Assembly (NCBI GenBank): GCA_025757985.1
Contig: CP107210.1
Span: 992,001 to 1,056,000, forward strand
DNA from: Oscillospiraceae bacterium
GTDB taxonomy: Bacteria; Bacillota; Clostridia; Oscillospirales; Ruminococcaceae
Length of the DNA stretch: 64,000 nucleotides
Direction: 5' to 3'
Each line of letters starts with the position of its first letter. The first letter of the stretch is position 1. Position numbers and translations under genes: made by a program. Below the pieces are notes generated by a model, which was given only the letters and a program-made list of their open reading frames with translations, was not told where the DNA came from and did not search any database. Positions 40,105 to 47,590 of the stretch are shown here, in pieces.

Positions 40105-40516
40105 ATAAAACACCTCCAATCTCTTGTATTTGCCCATGGGTTTGGGCATAAAAAAAGAGCGCCTATCCATCCCCAATGCGGGGCAAATAGACGCTCTATG
40201 TACATAACGATATTTAATTTTATCTGCTATAACTGCATGGTATTCAAAACATCCGCCTTTTTTGATTAGCTGGATTTTTGGCACGATTTTGGGGCTGATT
40301 AGCAGGAAGGGCATTTTCATTAGCAAGAACAGCCCGTTTTCTGCTAAAAATTAGCTGGCGATTTTGTCTTATAACAACCGTTCGATTCTGGAGGGGTTGT
40401 CAAAAATCAAATTTTGGAGTAGAATTTTATCTCATACAGTGAAAGAGCTTTTTCGTAGCTTTTTATATAAGAAAAGCCGAAAACCCTTGAAAACAAAGGC
40501 TTTCGGCGTTGTTCAC
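40105..40516. other. Gene-free right end of the ICE with integrase-arm-like repeats
   Basis: The word ATTAGC[TA][GA]G is repeated four times in one orientation: 40265-40273, 40298-40306, 40319-40327 and 40350-40358. One identical copy (ATTAGCAAG) occurs at the left end (6671-6679). A hairpin GAGCGCCTAT/ATAGACGCTC lies at 40157-40196. No gene is supported after 40,137. Confidence 0.55.
40476..40507 (-). terminator. Terminator of the element-borne tRNA-Arg
   Basis: The arms GCCGAAA (40476-40482) and TTTCGGC (40501-40507), with inner CCTT/AAGG, form a hairpin. T-rich sequence follows on the minus strand, directly after the tRNA 3' end. Confidence 0.6.
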
Positions 40517-40593
40517 TGGCGTCCATAAGAGGATTTGAACCTCCGACCCCACGCTTAGGAGGCGTGTGCTCTATCCAGCTGAGCTATATGGAC
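40517..40593 (-). tRNA. tRNA-Arg (anticodon CCU), intact, carried by the ICE
   Basis: 77 nt with encoded CCA. The acceptor stem is GTCCATA/TATGGAC (7 perfect pairs), the D arm GCTC...GAGC, the anticodon arm CACGC-CTCCTAA-GCGTG and the T arm GGAGG-TTCAAAT-CCTCT. The D and anticodon arms are identical to those of the split chromosomal gene, but the acceptor stem differs. It lies inside the attachment core, so it belongs to the mobile element. Confidence 0.95.
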
Positions 40594-40607
40594 GTGTCTG
40601 ATATATG

Positions 40608-40636
40608 ATTATAGCCCGATCAAAGTCGAACTGCAA
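40608..40636 (-). promoter_or_regulatory. Promoter of the element-borne tRNA-Arg
   Basis: Minus-strand TTGCAG (40631-40636) and TATAAT (40608-40613) are 17 bases apart, ending 14 bases before the tRNA. Confidence 0.75.
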
Positions 40637-40678
40637 TCCCTTATTTAGTTTTTTTTGAGGTGGCCGTTGTAACGCAAC

Positions 40679-40686
40679 CTTAGGAG
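40679..40686. other. Right attachment core of the ICE
   Basis: CTTAGGAG is identical to 6520-6527, while the flanking bases differ. It is the anticodon loop of the split tRNA-Arg. Confidence 0.75.
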
Positions 40687-40718
40687 GCGTGTGCTCTATC
40701 CAGCTGAGCTACTGAGAC
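40680..40718 (-). pseudogene. 5' half of the disrupted chromosomal tRNA-Arg(CCU)
   Basis: On the minus strand: acceptor strand GTCTCAG, TA, D arm GCTC-AGCTGGATA-GAGC, A, anticodon stem CACGC and loop CTCCTAA. After the loop the sequence (GGTTGCG) no longer fits a tRNA. It combines with 6483-6527 into a regular 77-nt tRNA. Confidence 0.9.
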
Positions 40719-40765
40719 TGATATTCAGTTTTTTGGGTGCCATGCAAAGGTGCTATAACAAGGCT

Positions 40766-40794
40766 ATTATACCCGCTTCCACCGCAAATTGCAA
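40766..40794 (-). promoter_or_regulatory. Original promoter of the disrupted tRNA-Arg
   Basis: Minus-strand TTGCAA (40789-40794) and TATAAT (40766-40771) are 17 bases apart, about 47 bases before the 5' half. Transcripts from it would now run into the ICE end and its tRNA. Confidence 0.7.
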
Positions 40795-40911
40795 GTGCGC
40801 AAGGGAATAAAACCCTGTCGGGGCAGCACTGTAAAATGCAGCTGGCGCGGTTGCATTTTACAGTGCTGAAACAAAGAAAAAGTCGCGGCAATATACTTGC
40901 CACGACTCTTT

Positions 40912-40996
40912 TGGTGGGAGCTGGTGGATTCGAACCACCGAAGCATTAAGCAGCAGATTTACAGTCTGTCCCCATTGGCCACTCGGGAAAGCTCCC
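40912..40996 (-). tRNA. tRNA-Tyr (anticodon GUA)
   Basis: 85 nt with encoded CCA. The acceptor stem is GGGAGCT/AGCTCCC, the D arm TTTCCCGAGTGGCCAAT, the anticodon loop CTGTAAA with CAGA/TCTG stem, a long variable arm (class II) and the T arm GGTGG-TTCGAAT-CCACC. Confidence 0.95.
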
Positions 40997-41140
40997 ATAT
41001 TCAGTTTGTGGCCGCCGTGTCTCCCGGCGACGTATGTTATTATAGCAGAGGGCTTTTCAAAATGCAAGCCTTTTTTTGATTTTTTTTGTGATTTTTTCAA
41101 AAAAGCGCATTTTCATCACAGCATCGAACAAAAACTTTTC

Positions 41141-41175
41141 TTGACATACAGTTGCAGTAAGCGTACATTTATAAT
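41141..41175 (+). promoter_or_regulatory. Promoter of pfkA
   Basis: TTGACA lies at 41141-41146, with TACATT at 41164-41169 (17-base spacer). TATAAT at 41170-41175 is a better box but would make the spacer 23 bases. Confidence 0.5.
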
Positions 41176-41209
41176 AGTAGTATAAATACAGCATTGGGAG
41201 GTTTTTACT

Positions 41210-42286
41210 ATGGCGATTCGTGTTGGCATCCTGACTTCCGGCGGCGACTGCCCCGGCCTGAACGCTACCCTGCGCGGCGTGGCCAAGGCGCTGTATCACC
41301 GGATGGGCGATAAAGTTGAGATCGTTGGCATTATGAACGGCTATGACGGCCTGATCAGCGGCAACTACCGCGAGATGTCCCCCGACGAGTTCTCCGGCAT
41401 CCTGACCGTGGGCGGCACCATTCTGGGCACCAAGCGCACCCCCTTTAAAAAGATGCGCGTGGTCGAAGACGACAAGGTGGACAAGGTCGCCGCGATGAAG
41501 AAAAACTACCGCGCCGCCAAGCTGGACTGCCTGCTCTGTCTGGGCGGCAACGGCACCCACAAGACCGCGAACCTGCTCAGCCAGGAAGGGCTGAACATCA
41601 TCGGCCTGCCTAAGACCATCGACAACGACATCTACGGCACCGACGTCACCTTCGGCTTCCACACTGCCGTGGACATCGCCACCGAGGTCATCGACCGCAT
41701 CCACACAACCGCCGGCAGCCACAGCCGCGTGATGTGCATTGAGATCATGGGCAACAAGGCCGGCTGGCTGACGCTGTACTCCGGCATTGCGGGCGGCGCA
41801 GACATCATCCTGCTGCCCGAGCTGCCCTACGATATCAAGAAGGTTGCCGCTGCTGTAGAGAACCGCGCCAAGGCAGGTAAGAACTTCTCGATTTTGGCCG
41901 TGGCCGAGGGTGCCTTCTCGGTCGAGGAGGCCAAAATGAAGCGCAAGGAGTGGACGGCCAAGCGCGCCGAGGCCGGTTACACCACCGCCACCGCCCGCAT
42001 TGCGAAGCAGGTCGAGGAGTTGACCGGCGCCGAGACCCGCATCTGCGTGCCCGGCCACATGCAGCGCGGCGGCAGCCCCAGCGCCTACGACCGCGTGCTG
42101 GCAACCCAGTTTGGCTCCTACGCGGCCGGGCTGGTGGCGGACGAGCATTACGGCGTGACCGTCGCCATGGTGAACCGCCACGTCACCGCCAACCCGCTGG
42201 CCGACATTGCCGGCAAGACCCGCGGCGTGCCCGGCGACTGCGACATGCTGAATGTCGCCCGCGCCATGGGCATCAGTCTGGGCTGA
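41210..42286 (+). CDS. pfkA: 6-phosphofructokinase (mixed-type, group III-like)
   Basis: 358 aa. ILTSGGDCPGLNATLRG is the nucleotide-binding start and PKTIDNDIYGTD holds the catalytic Asp. The motif CLGGNGTHKTA replaces the GGDGS of E. coli PfkA: Gly at position 104 fits ATP use, while Lys in PKTIDND (position 124) is the residue found in pyrophosphate-dependent enzymes. This mixture is typical of group III PFKs, most of which are ATP-dependent. The enzyme phosphorylates fructose-6-phosphate in glycolysis. GGGAGG precedes the start. Two hairpins follow, and the fru operon converges from the other side. Confidence 0.92.
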   Translation: MAIRVGILTSGGDCPGLNATLRGVAKALYHRMGDKVEIVGIMNGYDGLISGNYREMSPDEFSGILTVGGTILGTKRTPFKKMRVVEDDKVDKVAAMKKNYRAAKLDCLLCLGGNGTHKTANLLSQEGLNIIGLPKTIDNDIYGTDVTFGFHTAVDIATEVIDRIHTTAGSHSRVMCIEIMGNKAGWLTLYSGIAGGADIILLPELPYDIKKVAAAVENRAKAGKNFSILAVAEGAFSVEEAKMKRKEWTAKRAEAGYTTATARIAKQVEELTGAETRICVPGHMQRGGSPSAYDRVLATQFGSYAAGLVADEHYGVTVAMVNRHVTANPLADIAGKTRGVPGDCDMLNVARAMGISLG

Positions 42287-42323
42287 TTCTCTACCCGCAC
42301 AAACTCTTTTACCGCTCTGTTTT

Positions 42324-42356
42324 CTGCCCCTGCCCTTTGTGGCGGGGGCAGCTTTT
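42324..42356 (+). terminator. Terminator of pfkA
   Basis: CTGCCCCTGCC (42324-42334) pairs with GGCGGGGGCAG (42341-42351). CTTTTG follows. Confidence 0.8.
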
Positions 42357-42378
42357 GTATAAGGCATCCCTGCACAAA

Positions 42379-42408
42379 AAAGGCCGCTCCCATTTGAGAG
42401 CGGCCTTT
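42379..42408. terminator. Bidirectional terminator between pfkA and fruA
   Basis: AAAGGCCGCTC (42379-42389) and GAGCGGCCTTT (42398-42408) are perfect arms, with A and T residues outside. Confidence 0.85.
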
Positions 42409-42421
42409 GCCATATACAAGT

Positions 42422-44347
42422 TTATTCTGCGGTGTAGTCCTTTTTAAGCAGGCTTAAAATCACCGCGCCGACAGCGGAACCTGCGGCGAGGGCCACCACA
42501 TAGAGCAGTGCGTGGTCAACAACCGGGAATACGAAGATACCGCCGTGCGGGGCGCGCAGCGCGCAGCCGAACACCATGGACAGCGCACCGGACAAAGCCG
42601 AGCCGATAATGCAGCTGGGCAAAACACGCAGCGGGTCCGTGGCCGCATACGGGATTGCGCCCTCGGAGACGAAGCAGAGGCCCATGACATAGTTGACGAT
42701 GCCGTTGCGGCGCTCATCGGGGCTCCACTTATTGGGGCAGAAGGTGGTAGACAGCGCGATTGCGATGGGCGGGACCATGCCGCCGACCATGACCGCCGCC
42801 ATGACCTCATAGTTGCCGGAGGCCAGCGCCGCCGTGCCGAACACATAGGCTGCCTTGTTGAAGGGGCCGCCCATATCCACGCTCATCATACCGGCTACGA
42901 TCGCACCCAACAGGATCTTGGAGCTGCCGCCCAGCGCGTTCAGCCAGTCACTCATGGCCGTGTTGATGATGCCCATCAGCGGGTTGATGCCGCACATAAC
43001 CAGACCAATGACCAGAATACCGCCCAGCGGGTAGATCAGCATCGGGCGGATACCGTTCAGGCTGGTGGGCAGCTTCTCAGTGATGTTCTTGAGGAACTGC
43101 ACAATGTAGCCCGCCGCAAAGCCGGCCAGCAGCGCCGCGAGAAAACCGCCGGAGATGCCGGTCGTATCACCGGAAGCAAGCCCCGCAAAGTTTGTGCCGT
43201 TCATTGCCAGCACGCCGCCCGCAAAGCCGACCGCCAGACCCGGACGGTCGGCGATGGACATTGCGATAAAGCCCGCAAGGATCGGCAGCATATAGCCGAA
43301 CGCCGCGCCGCCTACCGTCTTGAAGAAGGCGGCCACCGGGGTGTTCATGCCGAAGTTGGACGGGTTGATGCTGTAATCATCGAGCAGGAAGGCCAGCGCG
43401 ATCATGATGCCGCCGCCCACCACAAAGGGCAGCATGTGGGAAACACCGTTCATCAGGTGCTTGTACAGGCTGTGTGCCACCGTGTCGCCGGCACCGCCCG
43501 CGCTCTGGCTCTGCGCCGCGCCGCCCTTGGCATGGAATATGGGGGCCTCGCCGTGGGCGATCTTCTTGATCAGCTCCTCTGGCTTATGGATACCGTCATC
43601 CACGCGGGCAAACAGCACCGGCTTGCCGTCAAAGCGGGCGGTCTCAACATTTTTGTCCGCCGCAATGATGATACCGTCACAGGCGGCAATCTCCTCGGCC
43701 GTCAAAATATTCTTTGCACCGTCAGAGCCGTTGGTCTCGACCTTGGTGGGCAGGCCCAGCTTATCCCCTGTCTTGGTCAGGGCCTCGGCCGCCATGTAGG
43801 TGTGGGCAATACCGTTGGGGCAGGCCGTCACGGCCAGCACGCGGTAGCCGTTCTGGGGGATCTCCTGCTCGGTAAAGCTCTCCTCGCCAAACTGGGCGTC
43901 CTCCTGTGCGTCAATGGCATCAAGGAAGGCGGCAGGTGTCTTGGCGGCGCGCAGCTTCTCAACAAAATCCTCGTTCATGAGCATCTGCATCATACGGGCC
44001 AGCATGTCGATGTGCAGGCTGCCGTTTTCCGGTGCGGCAATCGCAAACAGCAGGTCCGTCTTGCCGTCATCGTCCGCATTATACTGCACCGGCTCGCTCA
44101 GGCGCAGGGCCGCCAGGCTGGGCCGTGTGACACAGGCCGTGCGGGCATGGGGCACCGTGATGCCGTTGTCCACATAGGTGGATGCCTCGGCCTCGCGGGC
44201 ATAGAGGGCTTTTTTGTAGGCGTCCTTGTCGGTGATGTTGCCGTGGGTCGCCTGCAGATCAACGAGCTTGTCGATGATGGCAGCCTGATCCGGGGCTGCG
44301 ACATCCAGCGCGATGGACTGCGCAGTGAACAGTTCCGTAATACGCAT
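42422..44347 (-). CDS. fruA: Fructose-specific PTS enzyme IIABC
   Basis: 641 aa with all three PTS units in one chain. The IIA domain (about 1-150) has the phosphorylated His67 in NGITVPHART. The IIB domain (about 165-265) has Cys176 in LAVTACPNGIAHT. The IIC membrane domain (about 290-635) has GGGIMIALAFLLDDYSINPSNFG and further helices. The protein takes up fructose and delivers fructose-1-phosphate. It is the last gene of fruR-fruK-fruA. The 178-base gap to fruK holds a palindromic repeat. A shared terminator follows. Confidence 0.96.
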   Translation of the reverse strand: MRITELFTAQSIALDVAAPDQAAIIDKLVDLQATHGNITDKDAYKKALYAREAEASTYVDNGITVPHARTACVTRPSLAALRLSEPVQYNADDDGKTDLLFAIAAPENGSLHIDMLARMMQMLMNEDFVEKLRAAKTPAAFLDAIDAQEDAQFGEESFTEQEIPQNGYRVLAVTACPNGIAHTYMAAEALTKTGDKLGLPTKVETNGSDGAKNILTAEEIAACDGIIIAADKNVETARFDGKPVLFARVDDGIHKPEELIKKIAHGEAPIFHAKGGAAQSQSAGGAGDTVAHSLYKHLMNGVSHMLPFVVGGGIMIALAFLLDDYSINPSNFGMNTPVAAFFKTVGGAAFGYMLPILAGFIAMSIADRPGLAVGFAGGVLAMNGTNFAGLASGDTTGISGGFLAALLAGFAAGYIVQFLKNITEKLPTSLNGIRPMLIYPLGGILVIGLVMCGINPLMGIINTAMSDWLNALGGSSKILLGAIVAGMMSVDMGGPFNKAAYVFGTAALASGNYEVMAAVMVGGMVPPIAIALSTTFCPNKWSPDERRNGIVNYVMGLCFVSEGAIPYAATDPLRVLPSCIIGSALSGALSMVFGCALRAPHGGIFVFPVVDHALLYVVALAAGSAVGAVILSLLKKDYTAE

Positions 44348-44381
44348 AAGACAGTTCTCCTTCGCTTGTTTCTATTGAGGT

Positions 44382-44516
44382 GTAGGGGCCGGGCATGCCC
44401 GGCCCTCGGCTTTATGGGAAATGCGCATTTATGGCCAAGTTGCGGGCCGCACATGTGCGGCCCCTACGGTGCGGCGCGTCTTTGTAGGGGGGCGGATACT
44501 TGCATCAGTCCCTACA
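44382..44516. repeat. GTAGGGG/CCCCTAC palindromic repeat (copy 1, fruK-fruA gap)
   Basis: The unit runs from GTAGGGGCCGGGCATG (44382) to CATGTGCGGCCCCTAC (44466) and consists of two short palindromes with a spacer. A shorter GTAGGGG...CCCTAC unit follows at 44483-44515. Confidence 0.75.
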
Positions 44517-44525
44517 AGTCACGGC

Positions 44526-45437
44526 CTACTCCATCGTCTTGAGCAGCTTATCAATGTCCGCCTTTGTCGCCAGACCCAGACTAAACGCGGTGGCACTGCC
44601 GCAGGCGGTGCCAAGACGCAGCGCAGCCTCATAATCTCCGCCGCTCTGCTGGTAGCCCGCCACAAAGCCGGCCACCATACTGTCCCCTGCGCCGACACTG
44701 TTGACAACCTTGCCCTTGGGGCAGCCGATGCGGTGCACGCCCCCCTGCTCATCCAGCAGCAGGGCGCCGTCCCCTGCCATGCTTACGAGTACATTGCGCG
44801 CACCTTTATCCTGCATCATCTTTGCCGCCGCTGCGATCTCCCTGTCGGTGGTCAGCTTTACACCGGTGATTTCGCTCAACTCATGGTTATTCGGCTTGAT
44901 GAGGAACGGACGGTAGCGCAGCACATTCACGAGCAGGTCGCGGGTGGCATCCACGACCGCGCGGACGCCGCGGCCCTCGAGCCGGGCCAGAATCCGCTCA
45001 TAGGTGGTCTGCGCCAGACTTGCGGGAATGCTGCCTGCCAGCACCAGAATATCGTCCTGCTGCAGGCGGTCAAGCTTTTCCTCCAGCGCCCGCATTGCAT
45101 CCTCGGGGATGTCGGGGCCGGCACCGTTCAGCTCGGTCTCCTGCCCCGCCTTGATTTTGACATTGATGCGGGTCATCCCCTTTGCAAGGCGGACGAAATC
45201 GGTTTTCAGCCCCTGCGCAGCAAGGCCGCGCTCCAGCCAAGCGCCGGTCTCACCCGCCACAAAGCCGAGCGCCACGCTCTCACAGCCAAGCTGTGCCAGC
45301 ACACCGGATACATTGATGCCCTTGCCGCCCAGCACGCAGTCCTCTCCTCTGGCGCGGTTCACATCGCCGACCCGCAGCTCTCTGTCAAGCCGCACAACAT
45401 AGTCGATTGCCGGGTTGAAGGTTACGGTGTAGATCAT
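44526..45437 (-). CDS. fruK: 1-phosphofructokinase
   Basis: 303 aa, PfkB family. MIYTVTFNPAIDYVV is the family start and GGKGINVSGVLAQLG the substrate site. VVNSVGAGDSMVAGFVAGY is the ATP/anion-hole signature with the catalytic Asp. It converts fructose-1-phosphate, made by FruA, to fructose-1,6-bisphosphate in the cytoplasm. AAGGAGACAG precedes the start, which overlaps the fruR stop by 4 bases. Confidence 0.96.
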   Translation of the reverse strand: MIYTVTFNPAIDYVVRLDRELRVGDVNRARGEDCVLGGKGINVSGVLAQLGCESVALGFVAGETGAWLERGLAAQGLKTDFVRLAKGMTRINVKIKAGQETELNGAGPDIPEDAMRALEEKLDRLQQDDILVLAGSIPASLAQTTYERILARLEGRGVRAVVDATRDLLVNVLRYRPFLIKPNNHELSEITGVKLTTDREIAAAAKMMQDKGARNVLVSMAGDGALLLDEQGGVHRIGCPKGKVVNSVGAGDSMVAGFVAGYQQSGGDYEAALRLGTACGSATAFSLGLATKADIDKLLKTME

Positions 45438-46189
45438 CGCTCTGTCTCCTTTACAAGTGTCAGTTGGCCGTATTTCGGATCAGGGCAGCGATTGGTCAGG
45501 ATCGCAGCATCGCCAAGCGCGCTGATAACGGCCGGATAGATACGCCCGAACTTTGAATCATCCGTCAGGAACCAAATCTGCCGGGCGCGGCGGATCGCGG
45601 CGGCCTTGACGGCGGCCTCCTCGGGGTCAGGGGTCGTAAAGCCCGCCTCCATCGCCACGCCGTTGGCCCCCATAAATGCCTTGGTAAAATTGAACTGCTG
45701 CAGCGCCGTGACAGCCGCTGCGCCGATGATGGCCTCGGTTCTGGGGCGCAGCAGCCCGCCCGGCAAGCAGACATGGCAGCTTTTCTGCGCCAGCAGCCGC
45801 GCATGGGCAATGCCGTTGGTCACATAATGCGCCTCGAGTGCGGGGCCGTTCAGCGCCCGGACCATCGCAAGCGTTGAGGTGCCCGCATCAACATAGACGA
45901 AATCCTCAGCAGTGATCAGCGCTGCCGCTGCCTCGGCGATGCTCTGCTTCTGGCTGACGGCCAGCGACTCCTTGGCAGCCATCGTCGGCTCGTCCGCCAA
46001 AAACTGGCCGTTCGGCAGCGTTGCGCCGCCGTGGACCTTATTCAGCCGGCCCTGCCGGTCAAGCTCGGTCAAATCGCGGCGGATGGTGGATTCACTGGCG
46101 TTCAGCGCCTCACAGAGCTCCTGAACGGTGGCAGTGCGTTTTTCTGCCAGAAGGTCTAAAATCAGTGCAAAGCGTTCTTCTGCTAACAT
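45434..46189 (-). CDS. fruR: DeoR-family regulator of the fructose operon
   Basis: 251 aa. The DeoR HTH (about 5-55) shows ERFALILDLLAEKRTATVQELCEALNASESTIRRDLTELDRQG, in blocks TVQELCEALNASE and STIRRDLTEL, followed by KVHGGATL. The C-terminal sugar-phosphate sensor domain (about 75-235) has FVYVDAGTSTLAMVRAL and GANGVAMEAGFTTPDPEEA. In this family fructose-1-phosphate usually lifts repression. It is the first gene of the operon. GGAAAGGAG precedes the start. Confidence 0.94.
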   Translation of the reverse strand: MLAEERFALILDLLAEKRTATVQELCEALNASESTIRRDLTELDRQGRLNKVHGGATLPNGQFLADEPTMAAKESLAVSQKQSIAEAAAALITAEDFVYVDAGTSTLAMVRALNGPALEAHYVTNGIAHARLLAQKSCHVCLPGGLLRPRTEAIIGAAAVTALQQFNFTKAFMGANGVAMEAGFTTPDPEEAAVKAAAIRRARQIWFLTDDSKFGRIYPAVISALGDAAILTNRCPDPKYGQLTLVKETER

Positions 46190-46263
46190 AAGCAGCTCCT
46201 TTCCCGGTCTTATGCCTGACCGTTTTTGGTGTTTTGTGATGTTTTCTGGTTGATTGTATCTGT

Positions 46264-46291
46264 ATTATACCACACATCGCGTCAAAATCAA
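46264..46291 (-). promoter_or_regulatory. Promoter of the fruRKA operon
   Basis: Minus-strand TTGATT (46286-46291) and TATAAT (46264-46269) are 16 bases apart, and TGG in front of the -10 box makes it extended. Confidence 0.65.
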
Positions 46292-46354
46292 TCAGTTTCG
46301 GTCATTTTCGCTCACCAAAAATCATGGTTGTATTTTGTGCATCCTGCACAAAAC

Positions 46355-46380
46355 AAAAAACCTCCCTCTGTGAGGGAGGC
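46355..46380 (-). terminator. Terminator of azlCD
   Basis: CCTCCCTC and GAGGGAGG (46361-46379) form a hairpin. A TTTTTTG run follows on the minus strand. A further TTGTGC/GCACAA inverted repeat lies beside it. Confidence 0.75.
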
Positions 46381-46421
46381 ATCGCGTGTTGAAAAGCAGT
46401 CTTTCCTGCTGCTGATTCAGC

Positions 46422-46721
46422 TCACACAAACAGCTCAATGACAAACACCAGCGCGCAGCAGATGACCGACACAGGGAACAGCCCCGCACCGCACCATGCT
46501 GCGATGATACCTGCTGCCAGAGCAGCCGCACCCGAGATCGGCGTCTGGGTAGCGCGGATGATGGCCGGGAAGGTCATGACCGCCAGCGTCACATAGGGCA
46601 CATAGTACAAAAACGACTGGATAAAGCGATTTTTGATAGGCTTGCGGATCAGCGTAAGCGGCAGGATGCGGATGGCGTAGGATACCAGCGCCATAACGGC
46701 AATGTAAATGTAGTTATTCAT
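46422..46721 (-). CDS. azlD: AzlD family branched-chain amino acid exporter subunit
   Basis: 99 aa with three to four membrane helices. ALVSYAIRILPLTLIRKPIKNRFIQSFLYYVPY shows the AzlD pattern (blocks YAIRILPL and FLYYVPYVTLAVMTFPA). AzlD pairs with AzlC to form an exporter of branched-chain amino acids or their analogues. It overlaps the end of azlC by 8 bases. Confidence 0.92.
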   Translation of the reverse strand: MNNYIYIAVMALVSYAIRILPLTLIRKPIKNRFIQSFLYYVPYVTLAVMTFPAIIRATQTPISGAAALAAGIIAAWCGAGLFPVSVICCALVFVIELFV

Positions 46722-47451
46722 TGTCGCCCACCTCCTCCTGTGCCGGCACCGGGAACAGCACCGCCGCTGCGCCGGAGATCAGCACCGTCAGCAGGATCGT
46801 GCGGGTGCCGTCAGACAGGGCCGCAACGCCCGGCAGGTAGCTGCAGGCGAAGCTGAGCACAAAGCTGAGCAGCACCAGCGCCGCCACAACGCGGTCCTTG
46901 CGCGCCGGGGGAATGATGATGGCCAGAAACATACCGTAAAGCGCCACGCTCAGCGCACTGACGACCCGCAGCGGCAGGGCGTTGCCTGCCACGATGCCCA
47001 GCGCCGTGCCGATCGCCCACGCCGGGGCTGCCAGCAGGATCGCACCGTAGGTGTAGCAGGGGTTTAAGTATCCGGGCCTCGCAATCGTGATGCCGAACAG
47101 TTCATCCGTGACATCGTACCCGATGAGCAGCCGATGAAAAAACGGCGTCTCGGGCGAAAAGCGCTGAGCCAGCGCACAGCTCATCAAAAGATACCGTGCG
47201 TTGGCGATCAGGGTGATGATGGCCACCTCCAGATAGGTAGCCTTGGCGGCGATCAGCGTAAAAGCCGCATACTCCCCCGCCGAGGCATTGTTCAAAAGGC
47301 TGGCCCAAAAGCCCTGCATCGGCGTCAGGCCCGCATTCCGGGCCGCAATGCCCAGTGAGAACGAAACCGCAAAATATCCCAGCGCAATCGGAAACCCGTC
47401 CCGTATACCGTCACAGAATACCCTGCGGCTGAACTGTATGGATTCCTTCAT
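46714..47451 (-). CDS. azlC: AzlC family branched-chain amino acid exporter
   Basis: 245 aa with seven or eight membrane helices. GIRDGFPIALGYFAVSFSLGIAARNAGLTPMQGFWASLLNNASAGEYA (in blocks) is the typical AzlC N-terminal half. LIANARYLLMSCAL and YDVTDELFGI follow. Start 47451 is chosen because GAAAGGAAGG stands 8 bases upstream; the frame is open to 47640 without a ribosome binding site. It is encoded with azlD and diverges from the TraX-like gene. Confidence 0.93.
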   Translation of the reverse strand: MKESIQFSRRVFCDGIRDGFPIALGYFAVSFSLGIAARNAGLTPMQGFWASLLNNASAGEYAAFTLIAAKATYLEVAIITLIANARYLLMSCALAQRFSPETPFFHRLLIGYDVTDELFGITIARPGYLNPCYTYGAILLAAPAWAIGTALGIVAGNALPLRVVSALSVALYGMFLAIIIPPARKDRVVAALVLLSFVLSFACSYLPGVAALSDGTRTILLTVLISGAAAVLFPVPAQEEVGDNE

Positions 47452-47590
47452 CTTATATACCTTCCTTTCACCGGATTTTATTATAGCGCAGGGCCAAGGG
47501 AAAAGAAAGGGCTGCGCAAATTTTTTCTGCTTTGCAATGTTGACCCCTGCTGCCTCGTACTCTACAATGAAAGTGAAGGGGGTCTTTTCC

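Larger units (their letters stand above)
6521..40686. mobile_element. Integrated conjugative-type element (decayed ICE) in tRNA-Arg(CCU), about 34.2 kb
   Basis: The boundaries are the two copies of the tRNA anticodon-loop sequence at 6520-6527 and 40679-40686. Between them lie a tyrosine integrase at the left end, HTH proteins, a conjugation block of the Clostridioides CD1107-CD1112 type, plasmid-type repA/parA/parB, and an intact tRNA-Arg gene at the right end. The base composition is lower in GC than the flanks. VirD4/TraG, Maff2 and TopB are truncated and no relaxase of the backbone is present, so self-transfer is unlikely. A 13 kb nested insertion (21,201-34,074) contains two further recombinase systems. 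Confidence 0.9.

Noticed and set aside
40912..40996. Second integration site at tRNA-Tyr
   Set aside because: The tRNA is complete and no partial copy of its 3' end occurs elsewhere in the window.
42512..44542. A 676-codon open frame opposite fruA
   Set aside because: It is antisense to a clear PTS gene and rich in His, Gln and Arg as expected for a shadow frame.
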